Part shown: positions 28,663 through 38,190 of the stretch, one piece after another
Position numbering within the stretch: the stretch's first letter is position 1
Layout of the letters: each line of letters begins with the position of its first letter
NCBI GenBank assembly: GCA_902576115.1
Contig: CACGUE010000001.1
Location: forward strand, 1 to 64,000
Direction of reading: 5' to 3'
DNA from: an uncultured Pelagibacteraceae bacterium
Lineage (GTDB): Bacteria > Pseudomonadota > Alphaproteobacteria > Pelagibacterales > Pelagibacteraceae
DNA length: 64,000 bases
Position numbers and translations under genes: made by a program
The notes under the pieces: generated by a model
What the model saw: the letters and a program-made list of their open reading frames with translations, nothing else
What the model was told of the DNA's origin: nothing
Database searches by the model: none

Positions 28663-29565
28663 ATGACCAGACACCCTCATCATTTTAAAATTTCATTTGC
28701 ATTAGCTATTGCCGCTGGTTCATGGGGAATTTATTGGTTGCCTCAAAGAATACTAGAAGATGGAGGTTTGACTGGTGGCTGGGGAACAATATCCCAAATG
28801 GCAGTTGGAATATTAATATTATCACCAGTCGCAATTTGGAGAGTTATAAAAGGAAAGTCTATTGGATTGGAGTTTCCTCTCACTGGTTTTTTTGTTGGAA
28901 GTGGATTTGTTTGTTATGCTCTTAGCTTTCTTCTTACTGATGTAGTTAAAGCATTAATCATGTTTTACATGATACCTGTTTGGACAACAATATTTGAAAT
29001 TATATTTTTAAAAAAGAAATTTGGTTGGAAGAGGGTAATCACATTAGGTTTAGCATTAGGAGGTTTATGGATTGTATTCAGTCAAGAGAATATAATTCCG
29101 TTACCTCAAAATGCAGGGGATTGGTTGGCCCTTGCTGGAGGTGCACTATTTGGTGCTGGTCTAATTAGAATGGAAATAATTAAAACTGATGGCGTCTTTC
29201 CAATTATATTCACATTCTTTTTTTATGGAGGTTTAGCCAGTATACCTATTGGGTTATTCTTAGTAGATTATTTAGGACCAGTTCCATCAGTGGAGGTTAT
29301 CATGTCAATGTCCACTTTTTTATTACTTATTTCGATATTTTATTTTATTCCTACAGGGGTAATAATCTTTTGGGCTCCAAGTAAATTAGGAGCAGGCTTA
29401 TCATCTATTTTATTTTTAGCTGAAATAATTGTTGGTGTTATTAGTGCTAGTTTTTTAACAAATGAACCTTTTGGTTGGAGAGAAACCCTGGGAAGTATTC
29501 TGATAATTCTTGGTGGTGTAATTGAAGTTGTATATGCTCCAAAGTCAGAGAAGAAATTAGCATAA
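28663..29565 (+). CDS. EamA/DMT family transporter
   Basis: Multi-TM EamA-like protein. Confidence 0.8.
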   Translation: MTRHPHHFKISFALAIAAGSWGIYWLPQRILEDGGLTGGWGTISQMAVGILILSPVAIWRVIKGKSIGLEFPLTGFFVGSGFVCYALSFLLTDVVKALIMFYMIPVWTTIFEIIFLKKKFGWKRVITLGLALGGLWIVFSQENIIPLPQNAGDWLALAGGALFGAGLIRMEIIKTDGVFPIIFTFFFYGGLASIPIGLFLVDYLGPVPSVEVIMSMSTFLLLISIFYFIPTGVIIFWAPSKLGAGLSSILFLAEIIVGVISASFLTNEPFGWRETLGSILIILGGVIEVVYAPKSEKKLA

Positions 29566-30548
29566 TGGATATTAATGAATTATTGAAATCAAAAAAAAAA
29601 GTCTTCTTAGATGGCGGAACAGGTTCAGAAATTCAGAGATTTGGTGGAAAAATGGGACCAGCTTTTTCTGGTTTAGCAAATGTTTTCTCACCAGAAATAG
29701 TAATCAAAGTACACGAAAGTCATATAAACGCTGGATGTGATATGATAACAACCAATACTTTTGGAACTGCAAGACATTGTCTTGAGCCTTCAAATTTAGG
29801 AGATCAGACTATAAAAATTAACATTGATACAGTTAAGTTAGCAAGACAAGCAATCAAAAATTCTGGAAAAAAAATTAAAATTGCTGGAAGCATGTCAACA
29901 TATTTAGCTTTAGCTGAAAATGAATTTAGACCTGACACAAAATTTGTACCATCATTTGCAAAAGAAGAAAAAAATTATAAAGAACAAGCTAAAGTATTAA
30001 AAGAAGAGGGAGTCGAAGTGCTTATTCTTGAAATGCTTTTAGATATTGATCACGCTAAAATTTTGTTAAATGCTGCTTTAGAAACAGGTTTACCTGTCTG
30101 GGTTGGATTAAGTTGCTGCATAAGTAAATTTGATGAAACCGTAGTAGGTAGAAATTTTAGAGCTGAAAAAGAGAGATCAATTATATATGACCCTTTAAAA
30201 TATCCTGATGAACCAAAATTCCTTCCTGAAGATAAAATTATAAATTTTGCTGAAATAATTAATTCACTCAAATCTATTGGTGGAGATGTTTATGGAATAA
30301 TGCATAGTTGGTTTATTGATACAAAAGAGGGAATGAAAGTTTTAAAATCAAATTGGAATGGGCCAATTATGTTCTATCCAGAGATCCATAAATTTGACAC
30401 TAGTACTATGCAGGCATTAATAACTGAAAATGAAATTGAATTTGTTGATAAGTGTTCCGAGCTAATAGACGATCAGGTAAAAATTATTGGGGGTTGTTGT
30501 GGCGTCACAGATAAACATTTAAAATCCTTGATAACAAAATTTTCTTAA
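29565..30548 (+). CDS. Homocysteine S-methyltransferase family protein (BHMT/MmuM-like)
   Basis: VFLDGGTGSEIQRFG, TTNTFGTARH, GLSCCIS, C-terminal VKIIGGCCGVTDKHLKSL zinc motif. Confidence 0.88.
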   Translation: MDINELLKSKKKVFLDGGTGSEIQRFGGKMGPAFSGLANVFSPEIVIKVHESHINAGCDMITTNTFGTARHCLEPSNLGDQTIKINIDTVKLARQAIKNSGKKIKIAGSMSTYLALAENEFRPDTKFVPSFAKEEKNYKEQAKVLKEEGVEVLILEMLLDIDHAKILLNAALETGLPVWVGLSCCISKFDETVVGRNFRAEKERSIIYDPLKYPDEPKFLPEDKIINFAEIINSLKSIGGDVYGIMHSWFIDTKEGMKVLKSNWNGPIMFYPEIHKFDTSTMQALITENEIEFVDKCSELIDDQVKIIGGCCGVTDKHLKSLITKFS

Positions 30549-30549
30549 T

Positions 30550-31707
30550 TTAGTAATCTTTACTAATTATTTGGTCTATCATATTTACCATATCTTTTTT
30601 ATATTTTTCATTTGTTGCAGATTTAGTCTCTAATACAGAAAAAAACGCAGCAACAACTTTTGTTTTCAAATTTATTCCTAAAAATTGGCCCCCATACCCA
30701 GAGTGACCAATCCAGTTACCGCATTTCATTAATGAATTAACATAACAGACAAATTTATCTTTAGATAATTGAATGTATTTGGGTCCCTCACTATTAATAG
30801 TTTTACTCAAAAAGATTTTAGAACCAATATTTTTTCCATTTATACCTTTTCCAAACCTAGAAAAAAGCAAACCCATTCTTAAAAAATCTCTTGTAATTAA
30901 ACTTCCACCTCCAGACATCCACGGTGTTCCAAATCTATCTGTACCTATATACAATCCTTCTTCAAATCCTATTGCTTCAACCGTTTCCAACAGCCATTGT
31001 CTTAAACTTTTTTTACTTACTTTTTCTACAATTAGCCCAATAACATCGGTATTAGCTGATTTATAATGCGCCAGATCGGTATAATTTTTTAAATCTCTGC
31101 TATTTAAAGATTTAATTGAATTTAAATATTGTTCCTGGCTTTGAATGTTTTTACCTTTAATCGGCAGTCTCCATCCTCCCACAGGCTCATGTAAAAATGA
31201 AGACGAATAAGCTTTTGTATAATCTTCACTATATAGATTTACAATGTTCATGTCTAAAACGTCTTTTACTTTTGCATTTGCATAACCACTACCAATTTTT
31301 GGCAAATAAAATGAAATTTTCTTATTCAAGTTAATTAGTTTTCTGTCTATCAGCTCTCCCACAAATAAATGTATAAACATTTTTGTAATTGACATAATTG
31401 TTTGAGGCTGATTTGTAGAAAAGTCCTTTGCGTACTGCTCGAATAAAATATCCTGATCTTTACCAACTATTAAAGAGCAAAAAGCTTTATTTTTAGTTAA
31501 CTTTTTTACAGAAGATAATTTGCCAATTTTCCTATTAATTTTTTTTTTTAATTTTAGAACAAAATCTGATCTAAGGTATATTCCATATCTATTAATTTTA
31601 TATAAATTTCTAAAACCCAACCTCCTTTTATTTGGGAGATTCCATTGAGCTTTATTATCTTTTCTTGTAACTAATTCTGGATTTTTTTCTGAAATAATTT
31701 TTTTCAA
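30550..31707 (-). CDS. Serine hydrolase, beta-lactamase class C-like
   Basis: SxxK motif MSITKMF; IGHSGYGGQFLGIN; no obvious signal peptide. Confidence 0.8.
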   Translation of the reverse strand: MKKIISEKNPELVTRKDNKAQWNLPNKRRLGFRNLYKINRYGIYLRSDFVLKLKKKINRKIGKLSSVKKLTKNKAFCSLIVGKDQDILFEQYAKDFSTNQPQTIMSITKMFIHLFVGELIDRKLINLNKKISFYLPKIGSGYANAKVKDVLDMNIVNLYSEDYTKAYSSSFLHEPVGGWRLPIKGKNIQSQEQYLNSIKSLNSRDLKNYTDLAHYKSANTDVIGLIVEKVSKKSLRQWLLETVEAIGFEEGLYIGTDRFGTPWMSGGGSLITRDFLRMGLLFSRFGKGINGKNIGSKIFLSKTINSEGPKYIQLSKDKFVCYVNSLMKCGNWIGHSGYGGQFLGINLKTKVVAAFFSVLETKSATNEKYKKDMVNMIDQIISKDY

Positions 31708-31718
31708 ATTAGTACTTT

Positions 31719-32174
31719 TTATCCAAACTTAAGAGATTTATTTTTCTCGTACTTTTGATGATAGCCTTCTGCTTTACAATAGTTTTTTTCTTTGGAAATC
31801 TTTGTAGTAACTTTTCCATCTAATTTCTCATTCATTTCTTGTAAAATTTTCTCTGCTGTATTTTTTTCATTGTCATTATTATAAAATATCTCAGAGCGAT
31901 ATTGAATTCCTACATAAGTTCCTTGTCTATTCTTTTGAGTTGAGTCATGGAGTTTAAAAAATAATCTGACCATGTCTTCATAGCTTAAAATATTTTCATC
32001 ATATTGAACTTTAACTACTTCTATGTGACCTGTATCCCCACCACAAACTGCTTTGTAAGTAACATTAGGATCATCACCTCCGCAGTAACCACATTCGGTA
32101 GATAATATTCCTTTTATACCATCGTATTTAGTTTCGTCCCAAAAACAACCAATACCACCAATAAAAGTTTTCAT
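31719..32174 (-). CDS. msrA: Peptide-methionine (S)-S-oxide reductase
   Basis: GGIGCFWDETKYDGIKGILSTECGYCGGD...HIEVVKVQYDENILSYEDMVRLFFKLHDSTQ. Confidence 0.92.
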   Translation of the reverse strand: MKTFIGGIGCFWDETKYDGIKGILSTECGYCGGDDPNVTYKAVCGGDTGHIEVVKVQYDENILSYEDMVRLFFKLHDSTQKNRQGTYVGIQYRSEIFYNNDNEKNTAEKILQEMNEKLDGKVTTKISKEKNYCKAEGYHQKYEKNKSLKFG

Positions 32175-32191
32175 AATCTTACAATATATTA

Positions 32192-33103
32192 TTACTTCAA
32201 AATTGAAACAGCTTTTATCTCTTCAACTCCTATACCACAACAACCACCAACAATTTTTACACCTTTGCTAAACCATTTTTTTGCAACTTCCAAATAATCA
32301 TTGGGTGAAAAATCATCCACAAACTTCCAATTTGGTTTTTCGTAATAGCCTTTGTTAGGGTATGCACCAATAACTCCATTATAATTATTTAATGCAGTCT
32401 CTAAAGCTGCACTCGTTGTTTTAATATCTGAGTGAGCAATTAAAATTGGCCCCTTATGCAATTTACTAAAATTTTTTAACGATTCTTCTAAATCCTCGTA
32501 AATTTCAGTTTTATTCTTCACATCATCATAACCAAGTGTAATATTTTTTGTATTCTGATCTATTACACAGGAAATAGAAAGCCAAACAGGTAACTTTATA
32601 TTTGAAGAACACTCAAGCATAGTCTCCACGATTTCTGCTTGAGATGTCATTGCTTCTAAAATTATTAAATCAACACCCTCATTTGATAAAATTTTAATAT
32701 GTTCATTAAAACATGGTTTCATGTTCTTTGTTCCAAGTTTAAGAAAACTTCCATAACTCGAAACACTTCCTGCTAAACAGATGTTTTTTTTTGAATTATT
32801 AATTGCTTGTTTTGCAATTTGAACTGCTTGTTTATTAAATAATTCAATTGAGTCTTCATATCCGTGTTTTCTAAGAGAAATTGGAGTTGTAGCATAAGTA
32901 TTTGTTGTAATAACATCAGCACCTGCATCAATATAATTTTCATGAACTTCTTTTAGAAATTCTGGGCTATCTACCGAACATTTTCCACACCATAGGTTTT
33001 GATCCATTTTAGCTCCCTTTTTTTCAAGCTCGGCACCTATACCTCCATCAAGTAAAATAATTTTTCCTTGATCAATTTTCTCTTGAATGAAAGTGTAAGA
33101 CAT
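32192..33103 (-). CDS. Homocysteine S-methyltransferase family protein
   Basis: ORF 32192-33124 with likely start MSYTFIQ (TAATG overlap with the upstream gene); LLDGGIGAELEKKGAKMDQNLWCG, SISCVID, VKIVGGCCGIG. Confidence 0.88.
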   Translation of the reverse strand: MSYTFIQEKIDQGKIILLDGGIGAELEKKGAKMDQNLWCGKCSVDSPEFLKEVHENYIDAGADVITTNTYATTPISLRKHGYEDSIELFNKQAVQIAKQAINNSKKNICLAGSVSSYGSFLKLGTKNMKPCFNEHIKILSNEGVDLIILEAMTSQAEIVETMLECSSNIKLPVWLSISCVIDQNTKNITLGYDDVKNKTEIYEDLEESLKNFSKLHKGPILIAHSDIKTTSAALETALNNYNGVIGAYPNKGYYEKPNWKFVDDFSPNDYLEVAKKWFSKGVKIVGGCCGIGVEEIKAVSILK

Positions 33104-33483
33104 TAATTGTTTGTGAAAGCACAAATTTTATTATTATCAAGATCTCGAATATAAGAATAGTAAACTCCAGAACCTTCTGGTCTTTCACCTCCAGCTCCTT
33201 CACTTTTTCCACCTGCCTTAAGTCCAATCTCATGAAACTTATCAACTATATCTCTAGATGATGTAATAAATGAAACTTGCGTTCCATTTCCATTAGTTGC
33301 CTCTTTCATATTGACAGGTTTGGTCACATAAAACTCTATAGTTCCATCGCCATTTTTTTCTGTGTAACCAGCGCAAACTTCATCTTTATAATTTCTTTCT
33401 AGATTTAAAACTTTTAAGACTTCATCATAAAAAATTATTGCTTTTTCTAAGTTATTGGTTCCTACCATTACATAACCAAGCAT
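33103..33483 (-). CDS. VOC/glyoxalase superfamily protein
   Basis: MLGYVMVGTNNLEKAIIFYDEVLKVL ... YYSYIRDLDNNKICAF. Confidence 0.85.
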   Translation of the reverse strand: MLGYVMVGTNNLEKAIIFYDEVLKVLNLERNYKDEVCAGYTEKNGDGTIEFYVTKPVNMKEATNGNGTQVSFITSSRDIVDKFHEIGLKAGGKSEGAGGERPEGSGVYYSYIRDLDNNKICAFTNN

Positions 33484-33484
33484 T

Positions 33485-34918
33485 TTAATTTTTCCATTCA
33501 GTAATAGTTTTTACCTCAAGATATTCATGCAATCCCCAAGTTCCACCTTCACGTCCATTTCCAGATTGCCTATAACCACCAAAAGGAGTTCCAGAATCCG
33601 CTGCTTTATGATTTACATAAACAATTCCAGACCTTAATTTTTTTGAAACTCTTTTTGCCTTTTCTTTATCATCTGTTTGTAAATAGTTTCCTAATCCATA
33701 TTCTGTGTCATTTGTAATTTGGATAGCTTCCTCTTCATTTTCAAAAGGAATAATTGACAATACTGGTCCAAATATTTCCTCTTTAGCAATTCTCATATTA
33801 TTATTAACATCAGTGAATACTGTTGGTTTAATAAAATAACCTTTCTTTAGATCTTCAGGTTTCTCAGGACCACCTGCTACTAAAGTAGCACCTTCTTCAA
33901 TTCCACTATTTATTAAACTTTGAATTTTATCAAATTGAGTTTTTGAAATTACAGGCCCAATATGGTCACCAGCTTTTGAAGCAAGATCAACTTTAATTTT
34001 ATTTGCTTCATCTGCAGCTTCTTCAACAGCTCTTTTATAAATTGATTTTTCAACAAGCATTCTAGTTGGAGCATCACAGGATTGACCCGAATTACTCATT
34101 ACGTTTCTAATGCCATCTCTAACTGCTTCAGGATATGCATCAGCAAAAACAATATTTCCACCTTTACCACCAAGTTCAAGACAAACTCTTTTTATAGTTT
34201 CAGCAGCATTCTTTGTAATTAATTTTCCAGCTCTAGTAGATCCTGTAAATGAGACCATATCAACATCAGGATGTCCTGACAGGTCAGTTCCAACACCAGG
34301 CCCATCACCATTCACTAGATTAAACACTCCAGCTGGAAATCCAGCCTCATCTATCATCTCTGCAAATAACATTCCTGACAATGGTGCAATTTCAGATGGC
34401 TTAAGTACCATTGTACATCCAGTAGCAAAAGCTGGAATTACTTTTAAAGCAATTTGATTTATAGGCCAATTCCAAGGAGTAATTAATCCGCAAACTCCAA
34501 TTGGCTCATATACAATATGATTAGTAGATCCTTTATCAAAACCTGGCTCGAATTCGAAATCTTTTAATCTTTTTATAAAGTCTTCTATGTGACCTGCGCC
34601 AGAAGATGTTTGATTAGCTGAACACCAATCTTTAGGACAACCAAGCTCTGTAGTAATAGCATCAGTCATATCATCCCATCTAGAATTATAAATTTTTAAT
34701 AATTTTTCTAATAAATTTAACCTTTCTTCTTTTGAAGTTTCTTTCCAAGTCTCAAATGCAGATTTTGCTGCTTTGACTGCAGCATTTGTATCATCAGAGC
34801 TTCCAAGACTTATAATTGCACAAACTTCTTCTGTTGATGGATTAATAACTTCACATTCATTCTTGTTTACTGGCTCAACCCATTTGCCATTGATATAAAA
34901 CTTTTTTTTATCTAACAT
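33485..34918 (-). CDS. Aldehyde dehydrogenase family protein
   Basis: ORF 33485-34969 with likely start MLDKKKFYING; LELGGKGGNIVFADA, SNSGQSCDAPTRM catalytic Cys, KEEIFGPVLSIIPF. Confidence 0.92.
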   Translation of the reverse strand: MLDKKKFYINGKWVEPVNKNECEVINPSTEEVCAIISLGSSDDTNAAVKAAKSAFETWKETSKEERLNLLEKLLKIYNSRWDDMTDAITTELGCPKDWCSANQTSSGAGHIEDFIKRLKDFEFEPGFDKGSTNHIVYEPIGVCGLITPWNWPINQIALKVIPAFATGCTMVLKPSEIAPLSGMLFAEMIDEAGFPAGVFNLVNGDGPGVGTDLSGHPDVDMVSFTGSTRAGKLITKNAAETIKRVCLELGGKGGNIVFADAYPEAVRDGIRNVMSNSGQSCDAPTRMLVEKSIYKRAVEEAADEANKIKVDLASKAGDHIGPVISKTQFDKIQSLINSGIEEGATLVAGGPEKPEDLKKGYFIKPTVFTDVNNNMRIAKEEIFGPVLSIIPFENEEEAIQITNDTEYGLGNYLQTDDKEKAKRVSKKLRSGIVYVNHKAADSGTPFGGYRQSGNGREGGTWGLHEYLEVKTITEWKN

Positions 34919-35034
34919 TTTTATTTCAAAATTAATTTTTCTTATTATACGTTTATTTACTCTTACCATTCAAGAAATTAGATGCAGTTTTTAAATTTTA
35001 ATGATTAATCAATATGTGGTGGTATATTGTATTT

Positions 35035-35775
35035 ATGAAATCACAAAAAATAGAACCAAAGTTTGAAAATAACCAAAATCCACGTATTGGACTTATCGCT
35101 TTAGCAACCGATCTAGTGATTGAAAAAGATTTTATAAGTGTAATTAAAGATAAAAAAATAGATTTTTTTGTAAATAGAATAGAATGTTACAACCCCTTAA
35201 CCAAAGAGAATTTGATCAAAATGTCAGAGAATATTACTCAAGTAACAAAAGATATCTTGCCAGAGCAAAAATTAGATTGTGTTGTATATGCTTGCACATC
35301 AGGAACTATAGCAGCAGGATATGATAATATTAAAAATAAAATACAAGCAGCAAAACCTGAGGCAAAACTTTCAACACCAAGTACAGCCGCTTTGAAAGCA
35401 TTGAAAAAATTAAATATTAAAAAACTTTCTATATTCACACCTTATAGTAAAAAAGTTAACGATGATGTTGTTGATTACTTTAAATCATCTGGTTTTGAAA
35501 TCACCTCAAATTCATACTTTGATATTCATTCTGACATGGAGATTGGTAAAGTAGATCAAAATTATCTGTTTGATGTTCTTATAAACTTAGATGTAAGTGA
35601 GTCAGATGCTTTATTCGTATCTTGTACTGCTTTACCAGTTCTACCTTTGATACAAAAATTAGAAGATAAACTTGGAATACCAGTTCTTTCAAGCAACCAA
35701 GCATTAATATGGGAGTCTTTGGAAAACATAGGTGAAAATAAATCTGTAAAAGGATTTGGAAGACTGTTTGATTAA
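35035..35775 (+). CDS. Asp/Glu racemase/maleate isomerase/EutA-like protein
   Basis: ORF 35014-35775 with likely start MKSQKIEP; two conserved Cys contexts VVYACTSGTIAAG and LFVSCTALPVLP. Confidence 0.75.
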   Translation: MKSQKIEPKFENNQNPRIGLIALATDLVIEKDFISVIKDKKIDFFVNRIECYNPLTKENLIKMSENITQVTKDILPEQKLDCVVYACTSGTIAAGYDNIKNKIQAAKPEAKLSTPSTAALKALKKLNIKKLSIFTPYSKKVNDDVVDYFKSSGFEITSNSYFDIHSDMEIGKVDQNYLFDVLINLDVSESDALFVSCTALPVLPLIQKLEDKLGIPVLSSNQALIWESLENIGENKSVKGFGRLFD

Positions 35776-35778
35776 TTT

Positions 35779-36951
35779 ATGTCTTTTTCAAAAGATGAAT
35801 ACAAACAAAGATTACTAAAAGTTCAATCTCTGATGAGAGAGAAAAAAATTGATTTAATTATTTCTCACGACACAAATAACATGAATTATCTTACAGGCTA
35901 CGATGCTTGGTCTTTTTATTATGCACAATGTGTATTAGTGCATGTTGATTCAAAAGAACCAATTTGTTTTGTCAGAGATCAAGATGCAGGTGGGGCCTAC
36001 TTAAAGACCTATTTAAATAAAGATAATATTATAGTTTATGATGAGAGTTACATTCATACTTGGCCAAAACATCCCTATGATTACTTGACCAAAGTAATTA
36101 AAGAAAAAAAATGGGATAAACTGTCTATTGGAGTTGAAATGGATGCTCATTATTTTACAGCTTTTTGTTATGAAAAGATTAAACAGGGATTACCTAATGC
36201 AAACATTATTGATTCTGATCGACTAGTTAACTGGGCTAGATTAATTAAATCTAATGCAGAGATAAATTATATGAAGTCTGCTGCTTTAATTTCTCAAAAA
36301 GGAATGCAAACAGCAATGGAAGTAATTAAACCAGGTATAAGACAATGCGATGCTGTTGGAGAAATTCAAAAGTCTTTATTTTATGGTACAGAAGAATTTG
36401 GTGGTGAATATTCTAGTATCGCAACACTTCTTCCAACTGGAAAAGGCACATCTGCTTCTCATTTAACAGCAACCCAAGATAAATTTGTTGAAGGTGAAGC
36501 AACTATAATTGAACTTTCAGGTGTTTATAAAAGATATCACGCACCTATGGCTCGAACAATTTTATTAGGTAAACCTGATCAATTAAAAATAGATACAATG
36601 AATAAAACCATAGAAGCTTTACAAGCTGGAATTGATGCTACAAAACCCGGAAATACAGCAAATGATGTTGCCCAAGCTTTTTGGAAAATTTTAGATAAAT
36701 ATGGTATCGAGAAAAAATCAAGAACGGGTTATTCAATAGGAATTGGATACCCACCAGATTGGGGAGAGCATACATTAAATATATATAAAGGTGATATGAC
36801 AGTGCTTGAACCAAATGTTTGTTTTCATATGATTGCAGTCATGCAGTTTGGTGATTGGGGAGTAGAAGCATCAGAAGCAATCCGAGTTACCGACAAAGGT
36901 TGTGAATTATTCTGTAACTTTCCAAAAGAGCTACATATTAAGAACTATTAG
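35779..36951 (+). CDS. M24 family creatinase-like hydrolase, candidate ectoine hydrolase (DoeA/EutD-like)
   Basis: NMNYLTGYDAWSFYYAQCVLV; IIELSGVYKRYHAPMARTILLG; YPPDWGEHTLNIYKGDMTVLEPNVCFHMI; lacks the Asp pair expected of metal-dependent M24 peptidases. Confidence 0.78.
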   Translation: MSFSKDEYKQRLLKVQSLMREKKIDLIISHDTNNMNYLTGYDAWSFYYAQCVLVHVDSKEPICFVRDQDAGGAYLKTYLNKDNIIVYDESYIHTWPKHPYDYLTKVIKEKKWDKLSIGVEMDAHYFTAFCYEKIKQGLPNANIIDSDRLVNWARLIKSNAEINYMKSAALISQKGMQTAMEVIKPGIRQCDAVGEIQKSLFYGTEEFGGEYSSIATLLPTGKGTSASHLTATQDKFVEGEATIIELSGVYKRYHAPMARTILLGKPDQLKIDTMNKTIEALQAGIDATKPGNTANDVAQAFWKILDKYGIEKKSRTGYSIGIGYPPDWGEHTLNIYKGDMTVLEPNVCFHMIAVMQFGDWGVEASEAIRVTDKGCELFCNFPKELHIKNY

Positions 36952-36989
36952 CTATTGATAATTAACTTCTTAAATGTTTTAAACACTTA

Positions 36990-38075
36990 ATGTCTAAAAA
37001 TACAGAATTCGTTAAGTTCGATAAAGTTGATAAAAGTTACGATGGTAAAGTCTTAGTAGTAAAAGATTTAAATCTTAATATCTCAGAGGGCGAGTTCATT
37101 ACTATGCTTGGTCCATCTGGTTCAGGAAAAACAACTTGTCTGATGATGTTGGCTGGATTTGAAACCCCAACTAATGGCGAAATTTATTTAGACTCTAATC
37201 CTATCTCAAATATTCCTCCTCACAAAAGAGGAATTGGAATGGTTTTTCAAAATTATGCATTGTTTCCTCATATGACAGTTTATGAAAATTTAGCATTTCC
37301 CTTGAGAGTAAGAAAAGTTCAAAAAGATGAGATTGATAAAAAAGTAGATAAAGCTTTGTCAATGGTTTCTCTTTCAGGATTTGAAAGCAGAATGCCTGCA
37401 CAATTGTCGGGGGGACAACAACAAAGAGTAGCCGTTGCAAGAGCTCTCGTATTTGATCCAGCAGTAGTTTTAATGGATGAGCCCCTTGGAGCTTTAGATA
37501 AAAACTTAAGAGAAAGTATGCAATACGAAATTAAACATATCCATGAAAATATTGGTGTTACTGTCGTTTACGTTACACACGATCAAGGAGAAGCATTAAC
37601 AATGTCAAATAGAATTGCGGTGTTTAATGATGGTAAGGTTCAACAATTATCAAGTCCTGATAAATTATATGAAGAGCCAGTTAATTCGTTTGTGGCAGAG
37701 TTTATTGGAGAAAATAATACTTTCGGTGGAGAGGTAACAGATATTTCAAAAGATGTTTGCAAAGTTAAACTTCAAAATGGAGAAATTTTAGCAAATCCAA
37801 TTTCAGTTAAATCCAAAGGTGATAAAACAACTGTTTCAATAAGACCTGAGAGAGCATTGATTAATCCAAAAGATAAAATGGATAATAATCAAACTGGAAA
37901 AATTGAAGAAGTCATTTACCATGGTGACCACACTAGAGTAAGATTGGATCTTTTAGGCAATAAAGAATTTATTTTAAAAGTTCCAAACAGCTCAAATGAG
38001 CTAGACTTAAAATTGGGCAATGAGATTAAAGTAGGATGGAACAGTCAAGACGCAAGAGCTCTAGACCCTAAATAA
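36990..38075 (+). CDS. potA: Spermidine/putrescine-type ABC transporter ATP-binding protein (PotA-like)
   Basis: LGPSGSGKTTCLMMLAGFETPTNGEIYLD, LSGGQQQRVAVARALVFDPAVVLMDEPLGALD, C-terminal TOBE-like region. Confidence 0.9.
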   Translation: MSKNTEFVKFDKVDKSYDGKVLVVKDLNLNISEGEFITMLGPSGSGKTTCLMMLAGFETPTNGEIYLDSNPISNIPPHKRGIGMVFQNYALFPHMTVYENLAFPLRVRKVQKDEIDKKVDKALSMVSLSGFESRMPAQLSGGQQQRVAVARALVFDPAVVLMDEPLGALDKNLRESMQYEIKHIHENIGVTVVYVTHDQGEALTMSNRIAVFNDGKVQQLSSPDKLYEEPVNSFVAEFIGENNTFGGEVTDISKDVCKVKLQNGEILANPISVKSKGDKTTVSIRPERALINPKDKMDNNQTGKIEEVIYHGDHTRVRLDLLGNKEFILKVPNSSNELDLKLGNEIKVGWNSQDARALDPK

Positions 38076-38151
38076 TTTCTTAAATATCCCAGTATTCCTA
38101 TAACAAAATGGCCTGTTGACTCTGAATTTCGTTTTTGTTGTACTTAACTTA

Positions 38152-38186
38152 TATAAATTAATTTATATTAAACGTTTAAACGGAGG
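38152..38186 (+). promoter_or_regulatory. potD-like leader: adjacent perfect palindromes and RBS
   Basis: ATATAAATTAATTTATAT (38151-38168) and TTAAACGTTTAA (38168-38179) followed by GGAGG before ATG at 38191; TTGACT upstream at 38116. Confidence 0.4.
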
Positions 38187-38190
38187 ATAA

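Noticed and set aside
34110-34457. 115-aa plus-strand ORF opposite the aldehyde dehydrogenase gene
   Set aside because: Shadow ORF fully inside a well-supported ALDH gene; Pro/Ser-rich composition is typical of reverse-strand translation.
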